Below are positions 8,441-19,409 of a stretch of DNA of 32,510 nucleotides, piece by piece. A program made the translations under genes and the position numbers. The notes under the pieces were generated by a model that made no database searches, was not told where the DNA came from, and saw only the letters and a list, made by a program, of their open reading frames with translations. The stretch comes from CAYRJD01 sp964424585 (GTDB taxonomy: Bacteria; Actinomycetota; Acidimicrobiia; Acidimicrobiales; Poriferisodalaceae): positions 1-32,510 of the forward strand of contig CAYRJD010000083.1 in the NCBI GenBank assembly GCA_964424585.1, read 5' to 3'. Each line of letters starts with the position of its first letter. Position 1 is the first letter of the stretch.

Positions 8441-9670
8441 CTAGCTGGCTGCCAGCTGCGCGAGCACCGAGCCAAGAATCTCGACGCCCTCGTCGATCTC
8501 TTCTGAGCTGATCGTCAGCGGCGGAGCCACCCGTATCGCGGTGGGCCCGACGCCGTTCAGCACGAGCCCCGCTTCGAGCGCTGCGGCTGCGACCTCGGGC
8601 CCGGTGGCGCTGACCACGTTCGGGTCGAGCTCGGCTGCGATCAGCAAGCCCATGCCACGGGTGTCGACGACGCCGGGCAGCGTCAACAACTCGCCGGCCA
8701 GCTCGTCGCCGCGCGCGGCCGCCAGTGCTGGCGCGTCGATGGCTTCCATCGTCGCGAGCACGGCCTTCGCAGCCGACGCGGCGAGCGGCTGCCCGCCGAA
8801 GGTCGTCGCGTGGTCGCCGGGCGCGAACGCGGCCGCCACCTCACGCTTCGCCCACACCGCGCCGATGGGCACTCCGTTGCCGAGCGCCTTCGCCATGGTG
8901 ACGACGTCGGGCCGCACGTCGCCGTCGACGTCAAAGTGATGCTGCCAGGCGAACCACTTGCCGGTGCGTGCCAGCCCGGTCTGCACCTCGTCGATCATGA
9001 ACAGCATCTGCCGCTCGTCGCAGATCTCTCGCACCCGTCGCAGGTAGTCGGTGCTGGCGACGTTCACTCCGCCCTCGCCTTGGCAAACCTCTAACAGCAC
9101 CGCCGCGCAGGTCTCGTCGAGCGCTGCTTCGAGCGCGTCTGCATCGTTGAACTCGACGTGGCGAAACCCTTCCGGCAGCGGCTGAAACACCTCGTGCTTC
9201 TCGGGCTGGCCGGTCGCGTGCAGCGCGGTGAGCGTGCGACCGTGGAACGAACGCAGCATCGCGACGACGACGTGCTTGCCCCGTCCGCCGTGCTTGCGGG
9301 CGATCTTGACGGCGCACTCGATGCTCTCGGCTCCGCTGTTGCAAAAGAACACCTGTCCGCCGCCGCCCTGGAGGCGGTCGATGGTGAGCGCGACCGACAT
9401 CTGCGGCTCGGTGCGAAACAGGTTCGACACGTGCAACAGCGTGTTGGCCTGCTCGCTGATCGCTGCCGCGATGGCCGGGTGGCTGTGCCCGAGCGAGACG
9501 ACCGCGATGCCTGCGAGAAAATCCAGGTAGCGGTTTCCGTCGCGGTCGAACAGCTCGGTGCCGCTGCCCCGGGTGAACAGCACCTTCGGAATGCCGTAGG
9601 TGGGCATCAGCGGGTAGAGGTCGTCGCTCGGCGCAGCGCTCGTGGCGTCGTCGAATGCCTGGTTGGTCAT
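8441..9670 (-). CDS. argD: acetylornithine aminotransferase
   Basis: PLP-dependent class III aminotransferase of 409 residues: N-acetylglutamate semialdehyde plus glutamate to N-acetylornithine. Seen are CNSGAESIECAVKIARK (PLP phosphate region), FHGRTLTALHATGQ, MIDEVQTGLARTG with the PLP-ring aspartate, and MAKALGNGVPIGAVW containing the Schiff-base lysine, followed by TFGGQPLAASAAKAVL. ATG start overlaps the argB stop (ATGA); the much longer open frame upstream is only the shadow of argB. Stop TAG is 2 bases before the argF start. Confidence 0.97.
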   Translation of the reverse strand: MTNQAFDDATSAAPSDDLYPLMPTYGIPKVLFTRGSGTELFDRDGNRYLDFLAGIAVVSLGHSHPAIAAAISEQANTLLHVSNLFRTEPQMSVALTIDRLQGGGGQVFFCNSGAESIECAVKIARKHGGRGKHVVVAMLRSFHGRTLTALHATGQPEKHEVFQPLPEGFRHVEFNDADALEAALDETCAAVLLEVCQGEGGVNVASTDYLRRVREICDERQMLFMIDEVQTGLARTGKWFAWQHHFDVDGDVRPDVVTMAKALGNGVPIGAVWAKREVAAAFAPGDHATTFGGQPLAASAAKAVLATMEAIDAPALAAARGDELAGELLTLPGVVDTRGMGLLIAAELDPNVVSATGPEVAAAALEAGLVLNGVGPTAIRVAPPLTISSEEIDEGVEILGSVLAQLAAS

Positions 9671-10578
9671 TGCTCTCCTCGGGAGTGGTTCGTGATCATG
9701 GTGCCGACGCCGGCGTCGGTGAACAGCTCCAGCAACAGCACGTGCGGCACTCGGCCGTCGAGCATGTGAACGCTGCCGACGCCGTCGGCCAGCGCGTCGA
9801 TCGCGGCGGTCACCTTCGGCACCATGCCGCCGGCGATGGTTCCGTTCGCGCTCTCGCCGCTGACGTGGCGAGCCAGCTGCGCGGCGGTCGTGCGCTCGAT
9901 CAGCGTCGACGGGTCGTGGGGGTCGCGCAGCAAGCCGGCGACGTCGGTCAGAAAAATCAGCTTCTGCGCGCTCAAGCCTGCAGCGAGCGCTCCTGCGGCG
10001 GTATCGGCGTTGATGTTGAAGCCTTGCCCGGAGGAGTCTGAGCCGATGGTGGCCACCACCGGAATCAGGTCTTCGGTGAGCAAACGGTCGAGCACCGCGA
10101 CGTCGACCTGCGCGACGTCGCCGACGTAGCCGAGCGCGTCGTCGCGCGCGACGGCGGTGATGAGCCGCGCGTCGCCTCCGTTCACGCCGACTGCGAGCGC
10201 GCCGTGAACGTTGATCGCTCGCACCATCTCTGCGTTGATCTTGCCGATCAGCACCATCTGCGCGATGTCGAGCGTCTCGGCGTCGGTGACGCGCAGCCCG
10301 TCGACGAACGTGGGCTGCTTGCCCAGTCGCTCCATCAGCTCGCCGATTTGCGGGCCGCCGCCGTGAACGACGACGGGGCGAATGCCGACCTGTGCGAGCA
10401 GCACCACGTCGGCGGCAAAGCGCGCCGTGAGTTCGGTGTCGCCCATCGCGTTGCCGCCGTACTTGATGACCACGACCTCGTTGCGCCACTGCTGGATGTA
10501 GGGCAGGCACTCGGCCAGCAGCTCGGCGCGAGCGACGTCACGCTCGATGCTCAGCCGCGCGGCCGTCGTCGCGCTCAC
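9667..10578 (-). CDS. argB: acetylglutamate kinase
   Basis: Amino-acid kinase of 303 residues phosphorylating N-acetylglutamate, usually the arginine-feedback step. Motifs: VVIKYGGNAMG near the N-terminus (ATP/phosphate), VVHGGGPQIGE (glycine-rich loop), and GFNINADTAAGALA plus KLIFLTDVAGLL (acetylglutamate and nucleotide sites). An N-terminal helix precedes the core (RAELLAECLPYIQQW), the type of extension found in arginine-inhibited hexameric forms. GTG at 10578 overlaps the argC stop (GTGA); upstream in-frame starts would overlap argC deeply. argJ, normally between argC and argB in Actinobacteria, is missing. Confidence 0.96.
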   Translation of the reverse strand: MSATTAARLSIERDVARAELLAECLPYIQQWRNEVVVIKYGGNAMGDTELTARFAADVVLLAQVGIRPVVVHGGGPQIGELMERLGKQPTFVDGLRVTDAETLDIAQMVLIGKINAEMVRAINVHGALAVGVNGGDARLITAVARDDALGYVGDVAQVDVAVLDRLLTEDLIPVVATIGSDSSGQGFNINADTAAGALAAGLSAQKLIFLTDVAGLLRDPHDPSTLIERTTAAQLARHVSGESANGTIAGGMVPKVTAAIDALADGVGSVHMLDGRVPHVLLLELFTDAGVGTMITNHSRGEQ

Positions 10579-11618
10579 GGTCCCAGCCCCACGAGCGGCA
10601 GGCCCTCGGTTTCGTCGAGCCCGAGCGCGATGTTGGCGCACTGCAGCGCCGAGCCCGACGCGCCTTTCATCAGGTTGTCGATGGCGCAAATCGACACGAG
10701 CCAGCCGGTGCGTTCGTCGAAGCGGGCGGTGAGCTGCGCGGTGTTCGCGCCGACCGTGGCCTTGGTGTGAGGCGGCTCGTTCGTGACGACGACGAACGGC
10801 TCGTCGCGGTAGGCGTCAGCCAGCACGTCGAGTGCCGCGTCACCAGAGCAGCTGGCGCCCGATGCGGGCCGCATGTAGCAGGTCGTCAAGATGCCCCGCA
10901 CCATCGGCGCGAGGTGCGGGGTGAACAGCACCTCACATCTCGTCACCTGCTCAATCTCGGGCGTGTGCCGATGACCTAACAACCCGTATGCGCAGAAGTC
11001 TTCGTGCACCGCGGCGAACGTGGTGTTCTCGCGCAGGCCCCGTCCGGCGCCGCTCACGCCCGAAGCCGCGTCGACGATCACGCCGTGCGGCTCGACTAGG
11101 CCAGCGTCCGCGAACGGCGCGATGGCCAGCGCGGCCGCCGTCGGGTAGCAACCGGGCACGGCGATCGCCTTGGCCTTGGCGAGCTGCGTGCGGTTGCGCT
11201 CAGCCAGCCCGTAAACGAACTCGCCCAGAAGCTCGGGCTGCTGGTGCTCGGCCCCGTACCACGTCGGATAGAGGGCCGCATCGACGAGCCGGAAGTCTGA
11301 GCCGAGGTCGACGATCAGCCCCACCTTGCCCCACAGGTCTGCGACGACCGGCTGGCTCGCCATGTGCGGCAAGCAGAGGAACACCACGTCGAGGCCAATC
11401 AGATCGGCGGGGTCGTACTCCACGTACACGCGCCCGGCATGGCTGACCGCTAAAGAGGGGTAGAGATCGTCGACGGCTCGACCGGCTTGAGTGTCGCCGA
11501 CGAGCACCGTCGCATCGATGTGGGTGTGACCCTCTATTAGGCGCAGCAGCTCGGCGCCGGTGAAGCCCGACGCGCCGACGATGCCGGCGGTGAGGCTGGA
11601 CGTGTCAGACGTGGTCAC
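10575..11618 (-). CDS. argC: N-acetyl-gamma-glutamyl-phosphate reductase
   Basis: NADPH-dependent reductase of 347 residues, third step of arginine synthesis and first gene of the operon. N-terminal Rossmann motif GIVGASGFTGAELLRL (12-27) and the catalytic cysteine in AVPGCYPTAA (Cys157) are clear; LPHMASQ (83-89) and the late histidine region GHRHTPEIEQ fit the family. Residues 28-32 (IEGHT) are encoded by a copy of the 11-mer also repeated in argF. GTG start at 11618 is preceded, 7 bases away, by a TAGACT -10 box, so the transcript is probably leaderless. Confidence 0.96.
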   Translation of the reverse strand: MTTSDTSSLTAGIVGASGFTGAELLRLIEGHTHIDATVLVGDTQAGRAVDDLYPSLAVSHAGRVYVEYDPADLIGLDVVFLCLPHMASQPVVADLWGKVGLIVDLGSDFRLVDAALYPTWYGAEHQQPELLGEFVYGLAERNRTQLAKAKAIAVPGCYPTAAALAIAPFADAGLVEPHGVIVDAASGVSGAGRGLRENTTFAAVHEDFCAYGLLGHRHTPEIEQVTRCEVLFTPHLAPMVRGILTTCYMRPASGASCSGDAALDVLADAYRDEPFVVVTNEPPHTKATVGANTAQLTARFDERTGWLVSICAIDNLMKGASGSALQCANIALGLDETEGLPLVGLGP

Positions 11619-11625
11619 AGAGGCA

Positions 11626-11631
11626 AGTCTA
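11626..11631 (-). promoter_or_regulatory. argC operon -10 box, leaderless type
   Basis: TAGACT on the minus strand ends exactly 7 bases before the argC GTG start, which places the predicted transcription start on or at the start codon. A weak -35 (TGAATG) lies 18 bases upstream and coincides with one of the putative ARG-box half sites, so ArgR bound there would block polymerase. Confidence 0.55.
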
Positions 11632-11648
11632 ACAGCCGAACCTGCGTC

Positions 11649-11679
11649 TCATTCACCACAACGCAACTTTATTCATTCA
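11649..11679 (-). promoter_or_regulatory. candidate ARG box pair
   Basis: Two copies of TGAATGA on the minus strand (complement of 11649-11655 and 11673-11679), 24 bases apart, within an AT-rich patch in a GC-rich genome. ARG-box half sites in characterised bacteria read close to TGAAT followed by A/T, in tandem at about 21-base spacing. Here only the left halves are good, so this is a suggestion supported by position upstream of argC and by argR in the same operon. Confidence 0.45.
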
Positions 11680-11713
11680 CGATCTCGCTGCTCGTCAACG
11701 CCTGTGCGCGGCG

Positions 11714-11742
11714 TTGGCGCGCACGGATCAGGTCGCTACCAT
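11714..11742 (+). promoter_or_regulatory. candidate gltBD promoter
   Basis: TTGGCG (11714-11719), a 17-base spacer, then TACCAT (11737-11742). It would leave an untranslated leader of about 105 bases before the gltB ATG. Together with the argC promoter it makes 11619-11852 a divergent control region. The leader shows no riboswitch that I recognise. Confidence 0.4.
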
Positions 11743-11852
11743 TCTCCGGCTGATCGGGCCAACGTCGTCCCAGTCTCGTTCCCAGGTGTGTTGACCGACC
11801 CAAAGGCCGACGCTAGCACCCTCCCCCGCGACCAGACCAACGGCGACGACGA

Positions 11853-14800
11853 ATGACACCAACCCGACAACCTCATAACGAACGACGCGGCGCGGACGCG
11901 CGCCAGGGGCCGCCGGAAGCCTTCGGCCTCTACGACCCGGCGTTCGAGCACGACTCATGCGGCGTGGGTTTCGTCGCGCACCTCTCAGGCGAGCCGAGCC
12001 GCGCCATCGTCGACACCGCGCTCCAGTGCCTCAACAACCTCGACCACCGCAGCGCCCGCGGCGCAGAGGCCAACGTGGGCGACGGCGCTGGGCTGCTCAT
12101 ACAGGTGCCCGACGCGTTCCTGCGAGCGGTCGTCGACTTCGAGCTGCCGCCAGCGGGTAGCTACGCAGTCGGCATCGCGTTTCTAGACCGCGCCGACGAA
12201 GCGGGCTCTCGCTCGTCGGTCGAGCAGATCGTCGCAGACGAAGACCTGCGGCTGCTCGGCTGGCGCGACGTGCCGGTCAACCCGTCACTGCTGGGCACCT
12301 TCGCCACCGACCCGATGCCGCACTTCGCGATGCTGTTCGTCGCAGCGCACACCCCCGACGGCGACCTGCTGGCCGACCTCGATCTTGAGCGGCGCGTCTT
12401 CGTCGCCCGCAAGCGCATCGAGCACGAAACCGACCCCTGCGTCTACTTCGCGTCGCTGTCGTGCCGCACGCTCGTCTACAAGGGAATGCTGATCGCGGCG
12501 CAGATGCCCGAGTTCTACGAAGACCTGCGCGACCCGCGGCTCGCCACCGCCATCGCATTGTTGCACTCGCGCTTCAGCACCAACACCTTCCCGTCGTGGC
12601 CGCTCGCGCACCCCTACCGGATGCTCGCCCACAACGGCGAGATCAACACGGTGATGGGCAACCGCAACTGGATGGCTGCGCGCGAGGGCACGCTGGCGAG
12701 CGACCTGTTCGGCGACCGACTCGAACGGGCGTTTCCCATCGCTTCGGCGGGCGCCTCCGACACCGCCACGTTCGATGAGGTGCTCGAGCTGTTGCACCTG
12801 GGCGGACGCAGCCTGCCTCACGCCGTGCTGATGATGATTCCCGAAGCGTGGGAAAACCACACTCAGATGGACGCCGCTACCCGCGACTTCTACGAGTTCC
12901 ACTCGTGCGTGATGGAGCCGTGGGACGGGCCAGCGTCGATCGCGTTCACCGACGGCACCGTCGTCGGCGCGGTGCTCGACCGCAACGGCTTGCGTCCGTC
13001 GCGCTACTGGGTAACCGACGACGGGCTGGTGGTGATGGCGTCTGAGGTCGGCGTCGCCGACATCGACCACTCCCGCGTCGTCGCCAAGGGCCGTCTGCAG
13101 CCGGGCCGCATGTTTTTGGTCGACACCGCAGCGCACCGCATCGTCGACGACAACGAAATCAAGGCAGAACTCGCCGGCGCCCAGCCCTACGGCGAGTGGC
13201 TGCGCGACGGGCTCGTCTACCTAGACGACCTGCCGCCGCGCCTGGCGCTCACCCCGCAGCACAGCTGGATCGTCGGCAGCCAGCGGCTCTTCGGCTACAC
13301 CACCGAAGAGCTGCGCATCATCTTGGCTCCGATGGCACGCACCGGCGCCGAACCGATCGGCTCGATGGGTTCCGACACGCCGATCGCCGCGCTGTCGGCT
13401 CGGCCGCGATTGCTGTTCGACTACTTCAGCCAGCTGTTCGCACAGGTCACCAACCCGCCGCTCGACGCCATCCGCGAAGAGCTGATCACCGCGACCCTCT
13501 CGATCGTGGGGCCCGAAGGCAACTTGCTGGAGCCTGGCCCGGAGTCGTGTCGCCAGATCGTGCTGCCGCAGCCGGTCATCTCGAACGAAGACCTAGCCAA
13601 GCTCGTCTACATCAACGAAGACGGCCACTGGGCTGATCTCGAGAGCTTCGTCGTCGACGGTCTGTACCCGGTCGCGGCTGGCGGCGAAGGGCTGCGACGC
13701 AGCATCTCCGAGGTGTGCGAGCAAACCTCCGCGGCCATCGCGGCAGGCGCTCGCATCATCGTGCTCTCAGACCGATTCGCTGACGAAGACCTCGCGCCTA
13801 TTCCCTCTCTCTTGCTCACCGGCGCGGTCCACCACCACCTCGTGCGCACTCGCGCACGCACGAAGGTCGGGCTGATCGTCGAGTGCGGCGACGCCCGCGA
13901 GGTGCACCACATCGCGACGCTGCTCGGTTACGGCGCGGGGGCGGTCAACCCGTACATGGCGTTCGAGTCGATCGACGACATGGTGCGCTCGGGCGCGCTC
14001 GGCGACGTAGACGCGCGCACCGCTAAGCGCAACTACACCAAGGCGGCCACCAAGGGCGTGCTGAAGGTGATGTCGAAGATGGGCATCTCGACCGTCGACA
14101 GCTACGTCGGCGCGCAGATCTTCGAAGCCATCGGGCTGGGCCCAGACGTCGTCGACCGCTACTTCTGTGGCACCACGTCGAAGCTGGGCGGCGTCGGGCT
14201 GGATGAGCTGGCGGCCGAGGTTGCCGCCCGCCACGCCTTCGCTCACATGGCGAACCCGACCGAAGCCGCGCACCGCGACCTGTGGGCTGGCGGCGAATAC
14301 CAGTGGCGGCGCGAGGGCGAGTTTCACCTGTTCAACCCCGAAACCGTTTACAAGCTCCAGCACGCCACCCGCTCGGGGCGCTACGAGGTCTTCAAGGAGT
14401 ACACGCAGCTGGTCGACGACCAGTCGCGCGAGCTGGCGACGCTGCGCGGGCTGTTCCAGCTGAAGTCTGCCGCCAACGGGCCGGTGCCCATCGACGAAGT
14501 CGAACCGGTGAGCGAGCTCGTCAAGCGGTTCTCGACTGGCGCGATGAGCTACGGCTCGATATCGGCCGAGGCGCACGAGACGCTGGCCATCGCGATGAAC
14601 CGGCTCGGCGCGAAGAGCAACACCGGCGAGGGCGGCGAAGACCCCGACCGGTTTACGCCCGACGCGAACGGCGACCTGCGGCGTTCCGCCATCAAGCAGG
14701 TCGCGTCGGGACGTTTTGGCGTGACGTCGGAGTACCTCACCAACGCGGACGATCTGCAGATCAAGATGGCCCAAGGCGCAAAGCCCGGCGAGGGCGGGCA

Positions 14801-16446
14801 GCTGCCGGGCGCGAAGGTGTGGCCGTGGATCGCGAAGACCCGCCACTCAACCGCCGGCGTCGGGCTGATCAGCCCTCCCCCGCATCACGACATCTACTCA
14901 ATCGAAGACCTGAAGCAGCTCATTCACGACCTCAAGAACTCAAACCCGCAAGCGCGGGTGCACGTCAAGCTGGTCGCCGAGGTCGGCGTCGGCACGGTCG
15001 CAGCGGGCGTGAGCAAGGCGAAGGCCGACGTCGTGCTGATTTCGGGCCACGACGGCGGCACCGGCGCGTCGCCGCTCACCTCGCTCAAGCACGCCGGCGC
15101 GCCGTGGGAGCTGGGTTTAGCTGAAACCCAGCAGACGCTGCTGGCGAACGGGCTGCGCGACCGCATCGTCGTGCAGACCGACGGGCAGCTCAAGACCGGC
15201 CGCGACGTGGTGATTGCCGCGCTGCTGGGCGCGGAAGAGTTCGGCTTCGCGACCGCGCCGCTGGTGGTGTCGGGCTGCATCATGATGCGGGTCTGTCATC
15301 TAGACACCTGCCCGGTGGGCATCGCCACGCAAAACGTGACGCTGCGCGAGCGGTTCGCCGGACGGCCAGAGTTTGTCGTCAACTTCTTTGAGTTCGTCGC
15401 GCAGGAGGTGCGCGAGATGCTGGCGGAACTCGGCTTCCGCACGCTCGCCGAGGCGGTAGGTCGGGTCGACCGCATCGACGTGCGGGCCGCGGTCGATCAC
15501 TGGAAGGCATCTGGGCTCGACCTCGCGCCGATCTTGGTGCAGCCGCAGACCCCGTGGCCACAAGACCGCTACTGCACCCACTCACAAGATCACGGCCTAA
15601 GCGACGCGCTCGACGTCTCGCTGATCGAACGAGCCGAGCCCGCGCTCGCCCACGGCGAGCCGGTGTCGTTCAGCACGCCCATCGCCAACGTCAACCGCAC
15701 GGTCGGCACGATGCTCGGCAACGAGCTAACCAAGCGCTACGGCGGCGACGGTCTGGGGCCCGACACCATCGACATCACGTTCGATGGCTCGGCCGGACAG
15801 AGCTTCGGCGCGTTCGTGCCAGCGGGCATCACGATGCGTCTCATCGGCGACGCCAACGACTACGTCGGCAAGGGGCTGTCGGGCGGGCGGCTCATTCTGC
15901 GGCCCCCGCCGAATGGCCACCCGAGCTTCGTGCCAGAGCAAAACATCATCGCGGGCAACGTCATGCTGTACGGAGCGACCGGCGGCGAGGCGTTTATTCG
16001 CGGCACCGTCGGCGAGCGTTTTTGCGTGCGCAACTCGGGCGCCACCGCGGTCGTCGAAGCGGTCGGCGACCACGCCTGTGAGTACATGACCGGCGGCCTG
16101 GTGATCGTGCTCGGCGCGACCGGCCGCAACTTCGGCGCTGGCATGTCTGGCGGCGAGGCTTACGTGTACGACCCCGAACGCACGTTCCACCGCAACCTCA
16201 ACACCGACATGGTTGACCTAGAGCTGTCGCTCGGCGAAGCCGACGCCCAGCAGGTGCGCGAGCTACTGCTGCGTCACGCGGCCGAAACCGGTTCGAGCGT
16301 CGCCGAACGCATCGCCGCGAACTGGCACTCGACCGTGCGCGACTTTGTGAAGGTGATGCCGAAGGACTACAAGCGCGTGCTGCGAGCTAGGGAAGAAGCC
16401 GCCGAGCAGGGCATCGACCCGGCCGAGGCGATCATGGCGGCGTCGC

Positions 16447-16454
<8 letters not shown>
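11853..16454 (+). CDS. gltB: glutamate synthase (NADPH) large subunit
   Basis: Large subunit of bacterial GOGAT, 1533 residues: glutamine plus 2-oxoglutarate to two glutamates. The class II amidotransferase domain starts at Cys36 (EHDSCGVGF); residues 1-35 should be a cleaved propeptide, as Cys must be the free N-terminus. The FMN-binding synthase barrel is central (SYGSISAEAHETLAIAMNRL, then GEGGEDP), and the 3Fe-4S cysteines are Cys1142, Cys1148 and Cys1153 in CIMMRVCHLDTCPVGIATQ. The glycine-rich GXGXG beta-helix domain lies near 1280-1470 with repeated GG motifs. The stop overlaps the gltD start by 8 bases, so subunits are translated together. Confidence 0.98.
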
Positions 16455-17910
<1,456 letters not shown>

Positions 17911-17931
17911 CTGGGCCGTCTAGAGGGGAAC

Positions 17932-18546
17932 CTAGAGCGGGCTTGTGGTCGTGCGCTTGTGCGCGAACATCGCGCGGTCGGCCGCGGCCACGAGATCTGC
18001 CGCTGAGGTTTCGTCGCCCGCGCTGGTGGCGGAGCCGATGCTGAGCGACAAGCCGCAGGGCTCATCGCCGACCAAGAACGGCTGCGCCATCTCGGCCGTG
18101 ATGCGACGTCGCACGTCTTCGACTTCGGACGGCTCGGTCAGGTCGCAGCACACGACCACGAACTCGTCGCCGCCGAAGCGGGCCACCACGTCGGTCGCTC
18201 GGACGCTGCGCAGCAAACGCATCGCCACGGCGGTGAGCACGACGTCGCCGACCGCGTGGCCGTAGGTGTCGTTGACGCGTTTGAAGTTGTCGAGGTCGCA
18301 GAACAGCACGCCGGTGTAGCGGCCGTTGTTGCCGGATCGTTCGAGCGCAACGCTCAGCCGGTCGTCGAGCCGCGCGCGGTTGGCGAGCCCGGTGAGCGAG
18401 TCTTGTCTGGCTTGGGTGCGCAAGGCTTTGGTGCGAGCGCGCCAGCCAACCAGCAGCGAGGCGGCGGCGATGACACTCGCCGCGGCGGTGCAGGCGGTGA
18501 CCCAGGTGCGATTCACCGCGCGGGCTTGTCTTCCGGCGGCCCTCAC
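17932..18546 (-). CDS. membrane-anchored GGDEF diguanylate cyclase
   Basis: A 204-residue protein that should make cyclic di-GMP from GTP at the membrane. A short N-terminus and one hydrophobic segment (about 16-35) precede a complete GGDEF domain: start DSLTGLANRARLDDRL (49-64), metal-site FCDLDNFKRVNDTYGH (82-97), active-site GGDEF intact at 125-129, and the product-inhibition I-site RATD (116-119) correctly five residues before it. There is no sensor domain, so input must come from partners or expression. GTG at 18546 falls inside a 19-bp duplicated sequence; a later GTG at residue 11 is a possible start. It follows the SDR gene by 25 bases and may be co-transcribed. Confidence 0.9.
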   Translation of the reverse strand: MRAAGRQARAVNRTWVTACTAAASVIAAASLLVGWRARTKALRTQARQDSLTGLANRARLDDRLSVALERSGNNGRYTGVLFCDLDNFKRVNDTYGHAVGDVVLTAVAMRLLRSVRATDVVARFGGDEFVVVCCDLTEPSEVEDVRRRITAEMAQPFLVGDEPCGLSLSIGSATSAGDETSAADLVAAADRAMFAHKRTTTSPL

Positions 18547-18582
18547 CGGGCCGACCCTCTATTGGCGGCCCTCACCGGGCCG
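18535..18582. repeat. 19-bp direct repeat over the SDR 3' end and GGDEF start
   Basis: GGCGGCCCTCACCGGGCCG is at 18535-18553 and, identical, at 18564-18582 (period 29). One copy holds the SDR stop codon (18572-18574), the other supplies the GTG start codon of the cyclase gene. Between them lies GACCCTCTATT (18553-18563), the 11-mer also found in argF and argC. As at tyrS, a gene end is duplicated just downstream of itself. Confidence 0.9.
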
Positions 18583-19372
18583 TCCAACCCCCGTCGACCA
18601 GCAGCGCCGAGCCGGTCACGTAGCTGCTGGCGTCGCTCGCCAGAAACAGTGCGGCCGCGTCGAGTTCGTCTGGTCTGCCGGGCCTGCCCATCGCCGCGTT
18701 GCGGTTAATCCAGGCGAGCGAGCGCTCGTCATCGAACATCGGCGCGGTCAGCTCGGTCTCGAAATACCCCGGGCACAAAGCGTTCACCCGCACCCCCTTC
18801 TTGGCCCACTGCACCGCCAGGTCGCGGCTCAAGTTGACCAGTCCAGCTTTGCTGGCGGCGTACGCGGGCTGCAGGTTTGGCGCCGACGCCACCAGCCCGT
18901 GCACCGACGCGATGTTGATGATGCTGCCGCGACCTCGCGTCGCCATGTCGGCCCCTGCGAGCCCAGCCAGCAAGAAGCACGCGTTCAAGTTGACGTCGAC
19001 CACCCGGCGAAACCGCTCGATGTCTGCGTCTTCGGCACGGTGGATGGCGTCAGACAGCCCCGCGTTGTTGACCAGCACGTCGACCCTGCCGTAGTGGTCG
19101 ATGGCGGTCGCGATGAGGCCGCGCGCCGCGTCGTCGTCGGCCACGTCGCACGGCACCGCCAGCGCGTCTGGCAGCTGCGACGCCAGCGCGTCGAGGCGTT
19201 CGGCTCGGCGAGCGGCCAGCACCAGCTTCGCTCCGACGGCAGCGAAGGCGGCTGCCATGCGCTCGCCGAAACCGCTCGACGCGCCGGTAACGACGCACAC
19301 TCGGTCGTCTAGGCGAAACTGCGAAAGCAGATCTTCGTCGATCGGTAGTGCTGCGGGCGCTGCGTCGGTCAT
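18572..19372 (-). CDS. SDR family oxidoreductase
   Basis: Classical short-chain dehydrogenase/reductase of 266 residues. Cofactor motif TGASSGFG at 29-36, structural NNAG at 102-105, catalytic Ser156, Tyr171 and Lys175 (YAASK), and a C-terminal VDGGWTAR typical of the FabG-like group. An Ala-Ala-Arg-Arg after beta-strand 2 (about 53-56) suggests NADP(H) preference. Substrate unknown. ATG start at 19372 faces the LLM oxidoreductase gene across 37 bp; a TAACCT box lies 9 bases upstream. Both divergent products are nicotinamide/F420-type oxidoreductases, so a shared pathway is possible but unproven. Confidence 0.9.
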   Translation of the reverse strand: MTDAAPAALPIDEDLLSQFRLDDRVCVVTGASSGFGERMAAAFAAVGAKLVLAARRAERLDALASQLPDALAVPCDVADDDAARGLIATAIDHYGRVDVLVNNAGLSDAIHRAEDADIERFRRVVDVNLNACFLLAGLAGADMATRGRGSIINIASVHGLVASAPNLQPAYAASKAGLVNLSRDLAVQWAKKGVRVNALCPGYFETELTAPMFDDERSLAWINRNAAMGRPGRPDELDAAALFLASDASSYVTGSALLVDGGWTAR

Positions 19373-19409
19373 CGCCCCAACAGGTTAGAAAAGTTCTAGC
19401 CTCAACTGG
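19373..19409. promoter_or_regulatory. 37-bp divergent promoter region (SDR / LLM oxidoreductase)
   Basis: Only 37 bases separate two opposed start codons. On plus, TAGCCT (19397-19402) ends 7 bases before the GTG at 19410; on minus, TAACCT (complement of 19382-19387) ends 9 bases before the ATG at 19372. The two -10 boxes are 9 bases apart, so polymerases on the two promoters could not be bound together. The -35 of each would lie in the other's promoter or gene; none is obvious. Confidence 0.55.

Noticed and set aside
10579..10689. N-terminal extension of argB into argC
   Set aside because: Would overlap argC by over 100 bases; GTG at 10578 gives the usual overlap and a normal length.
11619..11852. 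Riboswitch or attenuator before gltB or argC
   Set aside because: I see no conserved riboswitch core; the argC transcript is probably leaderless, which leaves no room for one.
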